DNA of 64,000 bases from the NCBI GenBank assembly GCA_934122155.1, contig CAKOVX010000005.1, positions 1-64,000 on the forward strand, in the 5' to 3' direction. Below are positions 34,851-43,891 of the stretch, piece after piece. The position numbers were made by a program, and so were the translations under genes. The stretch is from an uncultured Clostridia bacterium. GTDB taxonomy: Bacteria; Bacillota; Clostridia; TANB77; CAG-508. The notes under the pieces are model-generated. The model saw only the letters and a program-made list of their open reading frames with translations, ran no database searches and had not been told where the DNA came from. Position 1 is the stretch's first letter. Each line of letters starts with the position of its first letter.

Positions 34851-35189
34851 TTAAACTTTATTCCAAAACCAATCTAGGCTATCATCAATGCTTTTTCTTT
34901 TTCCCTCTTTTGCTTCAATAGCATCTATCCATAAATATGAAATAAATGATGCAAAAATAAACATTAAGTCTACTGTTGCTGAAGCTGTAACAGCTTTATA
35001 TGCCTCTTGGTTTTCAGCAGATATTAGTGCAAATTCTACTGTATGGCATACTAAAAGAGCAATAAAAGCAAATAACATTACACCTGTGATCCAAGCTTTT
35101 TTGTTATCCTTTGCTAAGTATAGTACTAGTACAAATAATACTACTCCTATAAAAACTGCAAATGGTTGTGAAAAATTAATAATTGGCAT
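34851..35189 (-). CDS. Small membrane protein of unknown function
   Basis: 112 residues with three hydrophobic segments, at about 9-24, 33-55 and 70-92 (MFIFASFISYLWIDAI). The C-terminal tail (EGKRKSIDDSLDWFWN) is charged and probably cytoplasmic. No family recognised. It lies 23 bases after glmM on the same strand, with AGGAGG, so it may be co-transcribed with glmM. Confidence 0.6.
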   Translation of the reverse strand: MPIINFSQPFAVFIGVVLFVLVLYLAKDNKKAWITGVMLFAFIALLVCHTVEFALISAENQEAYKAVTASATVDLMFIFASFISYLWIDAIEAKEGKRKSIDDSLDWFWNKV

Positions 35190-35212
35190 CTAAATTTCCT
35201 CCTTTGTATATT

Positions 35213-36577
35213 TTAATTTAATTTTTTTTCAATTAATTGTGCTAAATCGTTTGCCTTTTCTTTAATATATTCTTGGTCTTCTCCTTCTATCATTACACGA
35301 ATTAAAGGTTCTGTACCAGATGGTCTAATAAGTACTCTGCCATTGCCTGAAAATTCTTCTTCTAATTTTTGAATCTCTTTTTGTATCTCTTCGTCCTCTT
35401 TATATAACTCTTTTTTGTTGCTTGATACTTTTGCATTTACAAGTACTTGTGGATATACTTTAATAATGTTGCAAAGTTCTGAAGCTGCTTTTTGCTCTTC
35501 TAGCATGACTTTAATCAACATTAAAGATGTTAAAATTCCATCACCTGTTGGGTTATAGTCTAAGAATATAATATGTCCAGACTGTTCTCCTCCTAAATTA
35601 TATCCATTTTTAAGCATTTCCTCTAGGACATATCTATCTCCAACTTTAGTCTGTACTAATTTAAGGCCATTTTCTTCTGCATATTTTCTTAGTCCTAAAT
35701 TGCTCATTACTGTTGCAACTATTGTATCGTTTTTTAGTGTTCCTTTTTTCTTCATGTAATTTGAAATAATTGCTAGCAATTTGTCTCCATTAATTTCATT
35801 TCCATTTTCATCAATTGCTAAACATCTATCTCCGTCACCATCATAAGCAATTCCTAAATTGCAGTTATTTTCTACAACATATTTTTTTATCATGTCTAAA
35901 TGTGTTGAACCACAATTTTCATTAATATTTACTCCATTAGGAGTATTGTTCATAATATAATGTTTTATTCCTAATGCTGTAAATACTTTTTCTGCTGCAA
36001 CTGAAGTTGCACCATTTGCAGTATCTATTGCTACTACAAAGTCTGTTGTATCATAACTTTCAAATTCCTCTTCAAAGTTTTTTCTAAAGAAATATACATA
36101 TTCATCCAACAAATCTGTTCTTACTTCTGCTGTTCCTATTTTATCATTAACAGCTGTAAATTCATCTAATTTATCTGAATCCATCATTTCTTCGATTTCT
36201 TCTTCTATTTCATCTGGGATTTTCATTCCCTTGTTACTAAAGTATTTTACTCCGTTAAATTCATATGTGTTATGTGATGCTGAAATTACCACACTAGCAT
36301 CTGCTTTTAGTTTTTTTGTTAAATAAGCAACACCTGGTGTTGGAATAACACCTAAGCTCTTTACGTTAGCTCCATAACTTAAAAATCCTGCCGTCATAGC
36401 ACTTTCTATTAGAGTTCCAGAAATTCTAGTATCTCTACCTATTAAAATTGTAGGTGTATGATTTGTATGTTTTGCTAATGCATACGCACCAGCTTTTGCT
36501 ACTCGGTATACTAAGCCAGGAGAAAGCTCTGTATTTGCTATTCTTCTAATACCATCTGTCCCAAAATATTTTCTCAT
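35213..36577 (-). CDS. glmM: Phosphoglucosamine mutase
   Basis: 454 residues from ATG 36577, chosen because AAAAGGAG lies nine bases upstream; an in-frame start at 36604 has none. FGTDGIRR opens the protein. The phosphoserine loop VISASHNTYEFNGVKYF near residue 95-110, metal-binding YDGDGDRCLAI near 240, GEQSGHII near 325 and RPSGTEPLIRVMIEG near 415 are the alpha-D-phosphohexomutase signatures. It converts glucosamine-6-phosphate to glucosamine-1-phosphate for peptidoglycan precursor synthesis. Confidence 0.95.
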   Translation of the reverse strand: MRKYFGTDGIRRIANTELSPGLVYRVAKAGAYALAKHTNHTPTILIGRDTRISGTLIESAMTAGFLSYGANVKSLGVIPTPGVAYLTKKLKADASVVISASHNTYEFNGVKYFSNKGMKIPDEIEEEIEEMMDSDKLDEFTAVNDKIGTAEVRTDLLDEYVYFFRKNFEEEFESYDTTDFVVAIDTANGATSVAAEKVFTALGIKHYIMNNTPNGVNINENCGSTHLDMIKKYVVENNCNLGIAYDGDGDRCLAIDENGNEINGDKLLAIISNYMKKKGTLKNDTIVATVMSNLGLRKYAEENGLKLVQTKVGDRYVLEEMLKNGYNLGGEQSGHIIFLDYNPTGDGILTSLMLIKVMLEEQKAASELCNIIKVYPQVLVNAKVSSNKKELYKEDEEIQKEIQKLEEEFSGNGRVLIRPSGTEPLIRVMIEGEDQEYIKEKANDLAQLIEKKLN

Positions 36578-36699
36578 TTTATGTATCTCCTTTTTTGTTT
36601 GCATATATAATATAAGTTATTCATATTACTGCATTATTGTGAGTTTTTGTATTTATTTCTTGAATTATATCATAATATTTTAAATTTGCAATATCTCTT

Positions 36700-38409
36700 T
36701 TACATCTTTTCAGGCATTTGAATTCCTAATATTTCTGCCCCTATTTTTAACACTAATCCAGTAGCATATGTTAGATATATTCTTGCATTTTGAACATCCT
36801 TTTCTTCTACAATTATTTTGTTTTCATTGTAAAAGCTGCTAAATGCCTGTGCTAGCTTTATTAAATATCTTGCTATAATGTATGGTTCATATTTTTCAGC
36901 AGACTGCTTTAATATATCTTCAAAAGAATATATTAATTTTACTACTCTTAATGATTGAATATCTGTTAGTTTTGTAAAGTCAACTTCACTTATCTCTGGT
37001 ATATATCCAGCTTTTTCTAACAAGCTTTTAGTTCTAACATATATATATTGCATATATGGTCCTGTTTCACCATTAAAGTTAAGCATTGTATCCCAATCAA
37101 ATATTTCGTCTTTAATTCTGCTATTATATAAGTCATTAAATATAACTGCTCCAACTCCAATTTTTTTAGCTATTTCTTCTTTGTTTTCTAAGTTTGGATT
37201 TTTTTCGTCCATGATTTTTATTACTCTGTTAATAGCTTCATTTAGTAAATCTTCTAGCTTTATTATATTGCCTTCTCTTGTTGACATCTTTCCTGTTTTT
37301 AATTGTACCATTCCAAAAGGAACATGTACTAAACCATTTGTATATTTTTCGTTCAAATCTAAATATTTTGCAACTTCAAATATTTGTCTAAAATGCAATA
37401 TTTGTTCATATGATGTTACATATATAGCTTTATCAAAATCATATGTTCTAGCTCTATATAGTATAGCTGCCAAATCACGTGTAGCATATGTAGTAGAGCC
37501 ATTAGTTTTTTCTATAATACATGGTGGCATATCATATTTATCTAAATTAACAACTAAAGCTCCTTCTGATTGCTGCAATAATTGCTTTTTATTTAAAATG
37601 TCTACTACTTCTTGCATTTTATCAGAATAAAAAGCCTCACCATTCCAAGAATCAAACTTAACATTTAATAAATTATATACTTTTTGAAACTCTTTTATAC
37701 TAAGGTTTTTAAATCTATTCCATAGTTCAATACAAGTTTCGTCTCCATCTTCTAGTTTTTTAAAATTATTTCTACATTCTTCTAATACTGTTTCATCTTC
37801 CTTACATAAATTATTTATTCTAACATAAATTTTTGTAAGTTCTTCAATTGGGTTTTCTTCAATATTATATTCTGTTCCCCATCTTTTGTATCCTTCTATC
37901 AATTTTCCAAATTGTGTTCCATAATCTCCTAAATGATTTACTCCTATGCAATTATAACCTAAACGTTTATATGTTTTATATATTGCATTTCCTATTACTG
38001 TTGAGCGCAAATGTCCTATATGAAATGGTTTTGCAATGTTTGGTGATGAATAATCTACTACAATGTTTTTTCCATTTCCGATTATACTCTTTCCGTATTC
38101 TTCTTTTTGTGCAGAAATTTCTTTTAACACATTAGAAACATATTCTTTTGGAGCTATATAAAAGTTTAAATATCCGTTTACTACTTGAATGTCTTGCATT
38201 AGCTCTTCTTCAAATTTTATATTTTCTTTTATTTCTTGTGCTATTACTGCTGGTGCTTTTTTTAATTCTTTTGCTAATTTAAAACAAGGAAACGAGAAGT
38301 CTCCCATTTTTTCATCTGTTGGTACTTCAATATATTCAATTATTTGATTTTCTGAGATATTTGTTGTTTTACTTATTTCTTGTGCTATTTTTTGTTTAAA
38401 ATTTATCAT
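36700..38409 (-). CDS. argS: Arginyl-tRNA synthetase
   Basis: A 569-residue class I synthetase. The N-terminal ADD1-type domain (1-110) precedes the HIGH motif in DYSSPNIAKPFHIGHLRSTV (near residue 119-138), with VNHLGDYGTQFG just after. The KMSKS region is KTGKMSTREGN near 365. The DALR anticodon-binding domain forms the C-terminus, ending LKIGAEILGIQMPEKM. It charges tRNA-Arg. AGGGGAC upstream; 24 bases separate it from pfkA. Confidence 0.97.
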   Translation of the reverse strand: MINFKQKIAQEISKTTNISENQIIEYIEVPTDEKMGDFSFPCFKLAKELKKAPAVIAQEIKENIKFEEELMQDIQVVNGYLNFYIAPKEYVSNVLKEISAQKEEYGKSIIGNGKNIVVDYSSPNIAKPFHIGHLRSTVIGNAIYKTYKRLGYNCIGVNHLGDYGTQFGKLIEGYKRWGTEYNIEENPIEELTKIYVRINNLCKEDETVLEECRNNFKKLEDGDETCIELWNRFKNLSIKEFQKVYNLLNVKFDSWNGEAFYSDKMQEVVDILNKKQLLQQSEGALVVNLDKYDMPPCIIEKTNGSTTYATRDLAAILYRARTYDFDKAIYVTSYEQILHFRQIFEVAKYLDLNEKYTNGLVHVPFGMVQLKTGKMSTREGNIIKLEDLLNEAINRVIKIMDEKNPNLENKEEIAKKIGVGAVIFNDLYNSRIKDEIFDWDTMLNFNGETGPYMQYIYVRTKSLLEKAGYIPEISEVDFTKLTDIQSLRVVKLIYSFEDILKQSAEKYEPYIIARYLIKLAQAFSSFYNENKIIVEEKDVQNARIYLTYATGLVLKIGAEILGIQMPEKM

Positions 38410-38433
38410 TTATACTATGTCCCCTTTTTTGTT

Positions 38434-39576
38434 TTAATCTCCTAAATTTATACCTATATGTCTTGCTGTTTTAACTAAATCATCATCTAAGCTTACTTTT
38501 CTAATGTTACTTTCTGGTGTATTTCCTGAAACAGCACCAATTTTTTTATTTTCTCCAACTACACATTCTAGTGGAACACTATTTAATTTTCCATCTTTTA
38601 TTACTGCTAAAACATTAAACTTTTCTTCTAGTGCTAGTTCCATTGCTTTTGCTCCATACTTTGTTGACAATACTCTATCAAATGCTGTTGGAGTTCCTCC
38701 TCTTTGCATATAGCCTAACACTGTACATCTTGCCTCTAGACCTGTCAATTTTTGAAGTTCTCTTGCTACTTTCTCTCCAGCTCCTCCAAGTTTATTGTTG
38801 TCTACTCCTTCGCCCTTGTCTCTTACTTCTTTTACAGTAATTTCTCCTCCAATTGGTTTTGCTCCTTCTGCCACTACTACAATACTAAAATTCTTTCCAC
38901 GTTTTTTACGGTTAAGAATTTTTTGTGCAGCCTTATTTATATCATATGGAATTTCAGGAATCAACGCAACGTCTGCTCCTCCAGCAATAGCTGATTCTAG
39001 TGCAATCCAGCCTGCATATCTTCCCATAACTTCTAAAACCATAATTCTATGGTGTGTATCTGCTGTTGTATGAAGTCTATCAAGTGCTTCTGCTGCCACA
39101 CTTACTGCTGTGTTATATCCAAATGTAATTTCTGTACAGGCAACATCATTGTCAATTGTTTTGGGAACACCAATTACATTTATTCCTTTTAAAGATAAAT
39201 CTCTTGCTGATTTTTGTGTTCCATCTCCTCCTAATGTAAATAAGCAATCTATTCCATCTTTTTTTATGTTTTCTACACATTGGTCTGATAAGTCTTTATA
39301 TACTGTTGTTCCATTTTCTTCAACAGGATAGCAAAATACATTTGCATTTGTAGATGAACCAATTATTGATCCACCTTTAGGAAGTATTCCTATTGCATTT
39401 CCTGTGGCATTTGTACATAATTGTACATAATCATTTTTTAATAACCCTCTATATCCATCTATAAATCCATAACATTCTACATTGTTATTTTCAGCAGTTT
39501 TTATAATTGCTCTTATAACTGCATTAAATCCTGAAACATCTCCGCCATTTGCTAAAATAGCAACTCTTTTTATCAT
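38434..39576 (-). CDS. pfkA: 6-phosphofructokinase
   Basis: A 380-residue group-A PFK, longer than the 320 of E. coli PfkA. ILANGGDVSGFN is at residues 7-18, GGDGT at 116-120, the catalytic PKTIDND at 138-144, and EVMGRYAGWIALESA near 186. It phosphorylates fructose-6-phosphate in glycolysis. Gly in GGDGT suggests ATP as donor, while Lys in PKTIDND is typical of the longer group that includes PPi-dependent enzymes; the donor is therefore uncertain. GGTGG precedes the ATG. Confidence 0.92.
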   Translation of the reverse strand: MIKRVAILANGGDVSGFNAVIRAIIKTAENNNVECYGFIDGYRGLLKNDYVQLCTNATGNAIGILPKGGSIIGSSTNANVFCYPVEENGTTVYKDLSDQCVENIKKDGIDCLFTLGGDGTQKSARDLSLKGINVIGVPKTIDNDVACTEITFGYNTAVSVAAEALDRLHTTADTHHRIMVLEVMGRYAGWIALESAIAGGADVALIPEIPYDINKAAQKILNRKKRGKNFSIVVVAEGAKPIGGEITVKEVRDKGEGVDNNKLGGAGEKVARELQKLTGLEARCTVLGYMQRGGTPTAFDRVLSTKYGAKAMELALEEKFNVLAVIKDGKLNSVPLECVVGENKKIGAVSGNTPESNIRKVSLDDDLVKTARHIGINLGD

Positions 39577-39650
39577 AGTTGTTTTCCACCTTTCAATCTT
39601 TTACTTTTATTATTATACCAATAAATAAAAAAAATACAATAAAAATGTCA

Positions 39651-39698
39651 AAAAAATACTTTCTTTACTTGTTTTCATTATTGTAAGAAAGTATTTTT
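39651..39698 (-). terminator. Terminator of the spoIIIA operon
   Basis: AAAAATACTTTCTT pairs with AAGAAAGTATTTTT (39685-39698). It is just after the spoIIIAH stop with U-rich sequence on the minus strand. Confidence 0.8.
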
Positions 39699-39707
39699 AA
39701 TTAATAT

Positions 39708-40364
39708 TTAGTTTTTATTACTTATATTTATTTTATTTACTTTTACGTTCATTTCTCTTGTTATAATATTTTGAATTTGAGCAATTGCTTTTTCATCTAG
39801 CTTTTCTACTTTTACTATTGTAGTTACACTTCCATTATTAGCAAATATTATAACATCTTGAAAGCCTTTTGTTTTTATTAGGTTTTCTGCTATCATAATA
39901 GCATTTTTTTCATTGTTTATTCTTTTTATTTCTTCTTGTGCTGTTTTCTTTTCTTCTGAACTTAAATTATTAGTTTCTAATATTTTTTGGTAATTGTCTA
40001 ACATTTGAGAATACATTTTGTCTCTGTCTAACCTTGATTGTGCAAAATAGCCGTCTTCTTGTGTTGATGTGTTTTGAGTTGCATTTCTATTTGTGTTTTC
40101 TTGGGTGTTATTAGTAGTAGCAACATTTTCTGTATTTTGTACTGTTTCATTTTGTGTTTGTTTGTTTTCTGTGGCTTCATTTGCACTTACTAATTGCGCA
40201 TCACCTATTCCTGCCATTAGTTCTGAATCAGCTGCACTACTTGTAGGTATTAAATTACTTTCTTTACTTTGATTTGCAAAATTTAAGTATCCTGCTGTAA
40301 CTAGCATAAGTGCTATTACTGCAACAACAATTTGATTTCTTTTTAAAATTTTCATATATATCAT
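39708..40364 (-). CDS. spoIIIAH: SpoIIIAH-like sporulation protein
   Basis: 218 residues. One N-terminal membrane helix (residues about 10-28, IVVAVIALMLVTAGYLNF) is followed by a Gln/Asn/Thr-rich linker and a C-terminal domain with LDRDKMYSQMLDNYQKIL, MIAENLIKTKGFQDVIIFANNG and IVKVEKLDE. That domain is the ring-building YscJ/FliF-like fold of SpoIIIAH, which meets SpoIIQ between mother cell and forespore. It is the last gene of the operon, where spoIIIAH belongs. Confidence 0.92.
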   Translation of the reverse strand: MIYMKILKRNQIVVAVIALMLVTAGYLNFANQSKESNLIPTSSAADSELMAGIGDAQLVSANEATENKQTQNETVQNTENVATTNNTQENTNRNATQNTSTQEDGYFAQSRLDRDKMYSQMLDNYQKILETNNLSSEEKKTAQEEIKRINNEKNAIMIAENLIKTKGFQDVIIFANNGSVTTIVKVEKLDEKAIAQIQNIITREMNVKVNKINISNKN

Positions 40365-40377
40365 CTCAAATCCTTTC

Positions 40378-40980
40378 TTAATTTTCGCTCATTGCAAAAA
40401 CTTGTATTTTATGTGATGCCAAACCTGTAACCGCTTCCACTGCTTGAATAATATCAGCTTTTATATTTGTATTAGTGGCTCCCTGTGCTGTGACAATTGC
40501 ACCTTCAACTTTTGGGCTCACAGTGCTTTGAGTTATAGGTGTTTTTGTTCCATTAGTTTCTTGATATATGACTTCTCGTTTTATGTCTGTTTCAACTACT
40601 TTTCTGGTTCCACCAGCTTTATCTTGTTCTTGAGTGTCTTTCTGAGATGAGTCTTCATTATATAATGGAACTGTTTGACTAGTTTGTGAATATGTAATTA
40701 AAACCTTTACTTTTCCTACTCCATTTATTTTTTGAAGTATGTTTTCTAACTGATTGCTCAAGTTATTATCTTTTTGTTCTGTAATATTTTGTTCTTGTGT
40801 AGCTAATCTTTTATTGCTATCTGTACTTTTGGTATCTTCCTTTTTATCCTTCCAAATTAAGTTTATAGCTACTAATACTACAATAAGTATAATCAGAAAA
40901 AATACTAAGTTTTCAATTTTCTTTTTGTTGTTTCCATCATCTGATTTTGAAACCAGTTCCTTTATTTTCTCCTTAAACAT
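40378..40980 (-). CDS. spoIIIAG: Stage III sporulation protein AG
   Basis: 200 residues with one helix at about 25-44 (NLVFFLIILIVVLVAINLIW), a Lys/Asn/Gln-rich spacer, and a C-terminal ring-building domain (INGVGKVKVLITYSQT, then VSPKVEGAIVTAQGATNTN and LASHKIQVFAMSEN). This is the SpoIIIAG pattern that forms the large ring of the A-Q channel. AGGAGGAG upstream; 11-13 bases separate it from its neighbours. Confidence 0.95.
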   Translation of the reverse strand: MFKEKIKELVSKSDDGNNKKKIENLVFFLIILIVVLVAINLIWKDKKEDTKSTDSNKRLATQEQNITEQKDNNLSNQLENILQKINGVGKVKVLITYSQTSQTVPLYNEDSSQKDTQEQDKAGGTRKVVETDIKREVIYQETNGTKTPITQSTVSPKVEGAIVTAQGATNTNIKADIIQAVEAVTGLASHKIQVFAMSEN

Positions 40981-40991
40981 ATTTACTCCTC

Positions 40992-41588
40992 CTAATTTAT
41001 ATTTATATTTTTCTCTTCTAAGTTATATATGCCACTTAAATATGCTTTTAAATCATTTTGCTCCTTAGTTGAAATACTTATATTCTCTTCTTTATTTTCA
41101 TTAGTATTACTAATTGTAATATTTATTTCATTTACCCCTTTAACCTCATTGTTTTCTTCATTTTTCTTTTTACTAACTTGTGCAAATATCTTTTTTAAAG
41201 TATATTGTTCATCATTAGATATTTCTAAAGTCAAACTTTTAACACTATATCCTTTTTCTTGTATTTTTTGTTTCATATCACTTTTTAAATTTGTTATATA
41301 TACTTGTTTTATTTGATTTTGTTGGCTACTCTCTATATTTTCCTGACTGCTTTTAGCAGATACTTCTATATATGTATTTATGTCATATATGTCTGAGACT
41401 CTAAATTCATTGCCTGTAACTTTGGTTATTACAGGAGAAACTATTGAAAACAAGATGTATACTCCAATTACAACTTTAACATATTTTTTGCAATTGCCAT
41501 CTGGCAAAAGCATTTCAATAATTGTACCAATTATAACCGCTATTATTATTCCTTGTATCCAACCACTTATCCAATTCATGATTTTCAC
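40992..41588 (-). CDS. spoIIIAF: Stage III sporulation protein AF
   Basis: 198 residues. Two N-terminal helices (ISGWIQGIIIAVIIGTIIEMLLP and KYVKVVIGVYILFSIVSPVI) frame the conserved LPDGNCKKYVKVV motif, followed by a soluble C-terminal domain with the ring-building pattern. Member of the SpoIIIA-SpoIIQ channel. It ends one base before spoIIIAE begins on the minus strand order, as expected in the operon. Confidence 0.93.
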   Translation of the reverse strand: MKIMNWISGWIQGIIIAVIIGTIIEMLLPDGNCKKYVKVVIGVYILFSIVSPVITKVTGNEFRVSDIYDINTYIEVSAKSSQENIESSQQNQIKQVYITNLKSDMKQKIQEKGYSVKSLTLEISNDEQYTLKKIFAQVSKKKNEENNEVKGVNEINITISNTNENKEENISISTKEQNDLKAYLSGIYNLEEKNININ

Positions 41589-42740
41589 CTACCTATACAT
41601 CAGTCCACTATTAGTAATCTTTAGTACCAGAGTGGTTCCTACAATTAACATTACAGACACACTACACATAATAGCAAGTAACATTTTAAAAGTGTTTCCC
41701 ATTTCTTCTAAAAGCTTTACTATTTTCTCATCTGCTATTGGTTGACATACAGCTCCTGCTAAGTAATATAGTCCCATCAGTATTGCGAGTTTAATTATTG
41801 GGCCAACGCATATTGCAATTACTACCACCACTCCAACTATTCCAACTGCATTTTTTAATATGTTGCTACACCCCATTACAGTATCTACTGCATCACCTAA
41901 TATTTTACCTACTACTGGTATAAAGTTTGAGACAGCAGCTTTAGTAGTTTTTGCAGTTATTCCATCTACTGTACTGCTTAGGCTTCCTTCTACTGAAATT
42001 ATTCCTACAAATAAAGTAAGTACAACTCCTAATGTCCATACAACTGTAGAATTAAAGAACTTTGATAGCTTGTCTACTTGAATTCTGCTAGATACTTTTG
42101 AGATAATTGCTAATGCTGTTGATATTAGTACAAATGGTAATAAAATAGTAGTTATAAAGTTGCCTATAAAGGTTATTATAAATAGTATAATTGGTTCTAG
42201 TATTCCAGCAGATGCAAAGTTACCAGTAGTTAACATCAAAGTGATAAGCAGTGGCACTAGGCTATTCATAAATCCAACTAAGTTTTGAATACTCGTTTTT
42301 ACCATTTGAAGAATATCTGAGAAATTTGCCATTATCAAAGTAACTATCAAAATATATTGAACATAATATGTAATTTGGGCAACATTTTTGTTTTCTAATC
42401 CCTCACTAATGCTTTTTAATATGCTATGAATTATAATTATTACAAGTATGCTTCCTAATACAGTAGCACAGTTTAATACTTCTTTTCCTACTAAACTTAC
42501 TATGCTTTTTATAATTGTGTCATTGTCTATTTTGCCAGTAATTGCTGAAGTAAACAGTTCATTCACATCTATATCTTTAAAAGTATTTTGTGTGTACTTT
42601 TGTGCTTCTTTTATAAAGCTTGATATGTTTAGTTCTTCTTGTTGTGACTGTAAAACATCTTGACTAGTTGTTTCTGAGGCTATGCAAATGCTTGGAATAA
42701 AAATTAAAAACAAAATGGTTATGATAAATATTTTTTTCAT
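41589..42740 (-). CDS. spoIIIAE: Stage III sporulation protein AE
   Basis: 383 residues: a signal peptide (IFIITILFLIFIPSICIASE) and about eight membrane helices. Conserved SpoIIIAE blocks include LVGFMNSLVPLLITLMLTTGN near residue 155, TVVWTLGVVLTLFVGIISVEG near 230 and SNFIPVVGKILGDAVDTVMGC near 270. It is the polytopic component of the feeding-tube channel needed for late forespore gene expression. Confidence 0.95.
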   Translation of the reverse strand: MKKIFIITILFLIFIPSICIASETTSQDVLQSQQEELNISSFIKEAQKYTQNTFKDIDVNELFTSAITGKIDNDTIIKSIVSLVGKEVLNCATVLGSILVIIIIHSILKSISEGLENKNVAQITYYVQYILIVTLIMANFSDILQMVKTSIQNLVGFMNSLVPLLITLMLTTGNFASAGILEPIILFIITFIGNFITTILLPFVLISTALAIISKVSSRIQVDKLSKFFNSTVVWTLGVVLTLFVGIISVEGSLSSTVDGITAKTTKAAVSNFIPVVGKILGDAVDTVMGCSNILKNAVGIVGVVVVIAICVGPIIKLAILMGLYYLAGAVCQPIADEKIVKLLEEMGNTFKMLLAIMCSVSVMLIVGTTLVLKITNSGLMYR

Positions 42741-42755
42741 TTGTTTAATTCCTTT

Positions 42756-43143
42756 TTATGGCAATAGTTTTAATATTGTTTCTAAAAGACTTGCTATTAT
42801 TGGTATTGACATAGAAATAATTAAAACTTTTCCACCTAAATCTACTTTATTGGCTATTGCGGTTTCTCCTGTGTCTTTGCAAATGCTAACTGTAAATTCT
42901 GTTAAAAATGCTATTCCAGTTATTTTTATTAGGAGTATTAGAAATTCATTGTTTATTGCAGTTTTATTTGATAATGTTGTTAGCAAATCTATTATTGCTC
43001 CTATCTTGTCCATTATCATCACTAAAATTAGCACTCCTGCTGCTAAAGAAACATACAGCACAAATTCTGGTCTATATTGTTTTACAATTACAATTATAAT
43101 TAATGAAATTAGCCCGAACTCCAATAATTTTAATTATATCCAT
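42756..43143 (-). CDS. spoIIIAD: Stage III sporulation protein AD, with a frame break near the start
   Basis: From the TTG at 43124 the frame gives 122 residues with VIVKQYRPEFVLYVSLAAGV and FLTEFTVSICKDTGE, both standard for SpoIIIAD. The expected N-terminus lies upstream in another frame: ATG at 43143 gives MDIIKIIG, and dropping one base in the C-run near 43113-43115 continues into GLISLIIIVIVKQ as in other SpoIIIAD proteins (about 128 residues). So there is a one-base insertion here, real or an assembly error. If real it should block sporulation unless the TTG start works. Confidence 0.85.
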
Positions 43144-43160
43144 TGCCTTTTTATCCTTTC

Positions 43161-43355
43161 TTATAGTCCAAACATTGTTCTTACACTAGTGAATAGAGTG
43201 CTAATTTCTTTTATTACAAGAGTAAGAACAATTACAAGTCCTGCTAATGTTGTCATCATTGCTTGATCTTCTCTTCCTGCTCTTACTAAAACTTGATATA
43301 GCACAGCTACTAAAATTCCAATTGCTGCTATTTTAAATAATAAACTAATATCCAT
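43161..43355 (-). CDS. spoIIIAC: Stage III sporulation protein AC
   Basis: 64 residues, two membrane helices (LLFKIAAIGILVAVLYQVLV and AMMTTLAGLVIVLTLVI) joined by the conserved RAGREDQA loop. This matches SpoIIIAC in length and sequence. AAGGAGA upstream. Confidence 0.95.
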   Translation of the reverse strand: MDISLLFKIAAIGILVAVLYQVLVRAGREDQAMMTTLAGLVIVLTLVIKEISTLFTSVRTMFGL

Positions 43356-43370
43356 ACTTTATATCTCCTT

Positions 43371-43880
43371 TTAAATTAGTATAATTGCAATTGTTAGTCC
43401 TGTGACTAAGCCTAGAGTTCTATACATTTTCTCGTTTTTTCTACGTTCTTCTGAAGCATTTTCTAGTTGTGCAGTCAAAAAATCATTTACTACTTCAATT
43501 TCACTAAGTTGTCCATCTAAATCAGTTTGTCCTAGTAATCTTCCTAAGTTTTGTATTACAGAAATATCTTCTTGATTTAGGTTACACTTAGTTTCTTGTA
43601 AAGCTTGTATCCATGCTTCTCCTGCTGGAACTTCTTTCATTCTATTTGCTGCTCTGTCAAAAATACTCCCAACATTCCCACCTATTTTATTTGCTATTTC
43701 CATAAAAACATTTGGAATTGCCTCATATGTAAATTTAATTTTAGTTGCAAACATATTAAGGGCATTTTTCATTTCTTTTATTTCTTTTTCTCTGTTTGCA
43801 TATTTTTTTGAAAATAGTATTCCTATTATGCTACTTGTAACTATAATCATAGCTAATATAAATAATCTAAAAGCTAACAT
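43371..43880 (-). CDS. spoIIIAB: Stage III sporulation protein AB
   Basis: 169 residues. An N-terminal membrane helix and a final hydrophobic segment (TLGLVTGLTIAIILI) flank a helical soluble body (FSKKYANREKEIKEMKNALNMF; LGRLLGQTDLDGQLSEIE). This is SpoIIIAB, which resembles GspF-type inner-membrane proteins and may work with the AA ATPase. AGGAGG upstream. Confidence 0.94.
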   Translation of the reverse strand: MLAFRLFILAMIIVTSSIIGILFSKKYANREKEIKEMKNALNMFATKIKFTYEAIPNVFMEIANKIGGNVGSIFDRAANRMKEVPAGEAWIQALQETKCNLNQEDISVIQNLGRLLGQTDLDGQLSEIEVVNDFLTAQLENASEERRKNEKMYRTLGLVTGLTIAIILI

Positions 43881-43891
43881 TTTATTTCCTC

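Noticed and set aside
33194..38433. T-box leaders upstream of metG or argS
   Set aside because: The T-box specifier and the conserved TGGNACCGCG-type block are absent; the gaps are short and start codons follow neighbouring genes.
38434..39576. PPi-dependent phosphofructokinase
   Set aside because: The motif is GGDGT (Gly), not GGDDT (Asp), so PPi use is not supported; the PKTIDND Lys keeps the donor uncertain.
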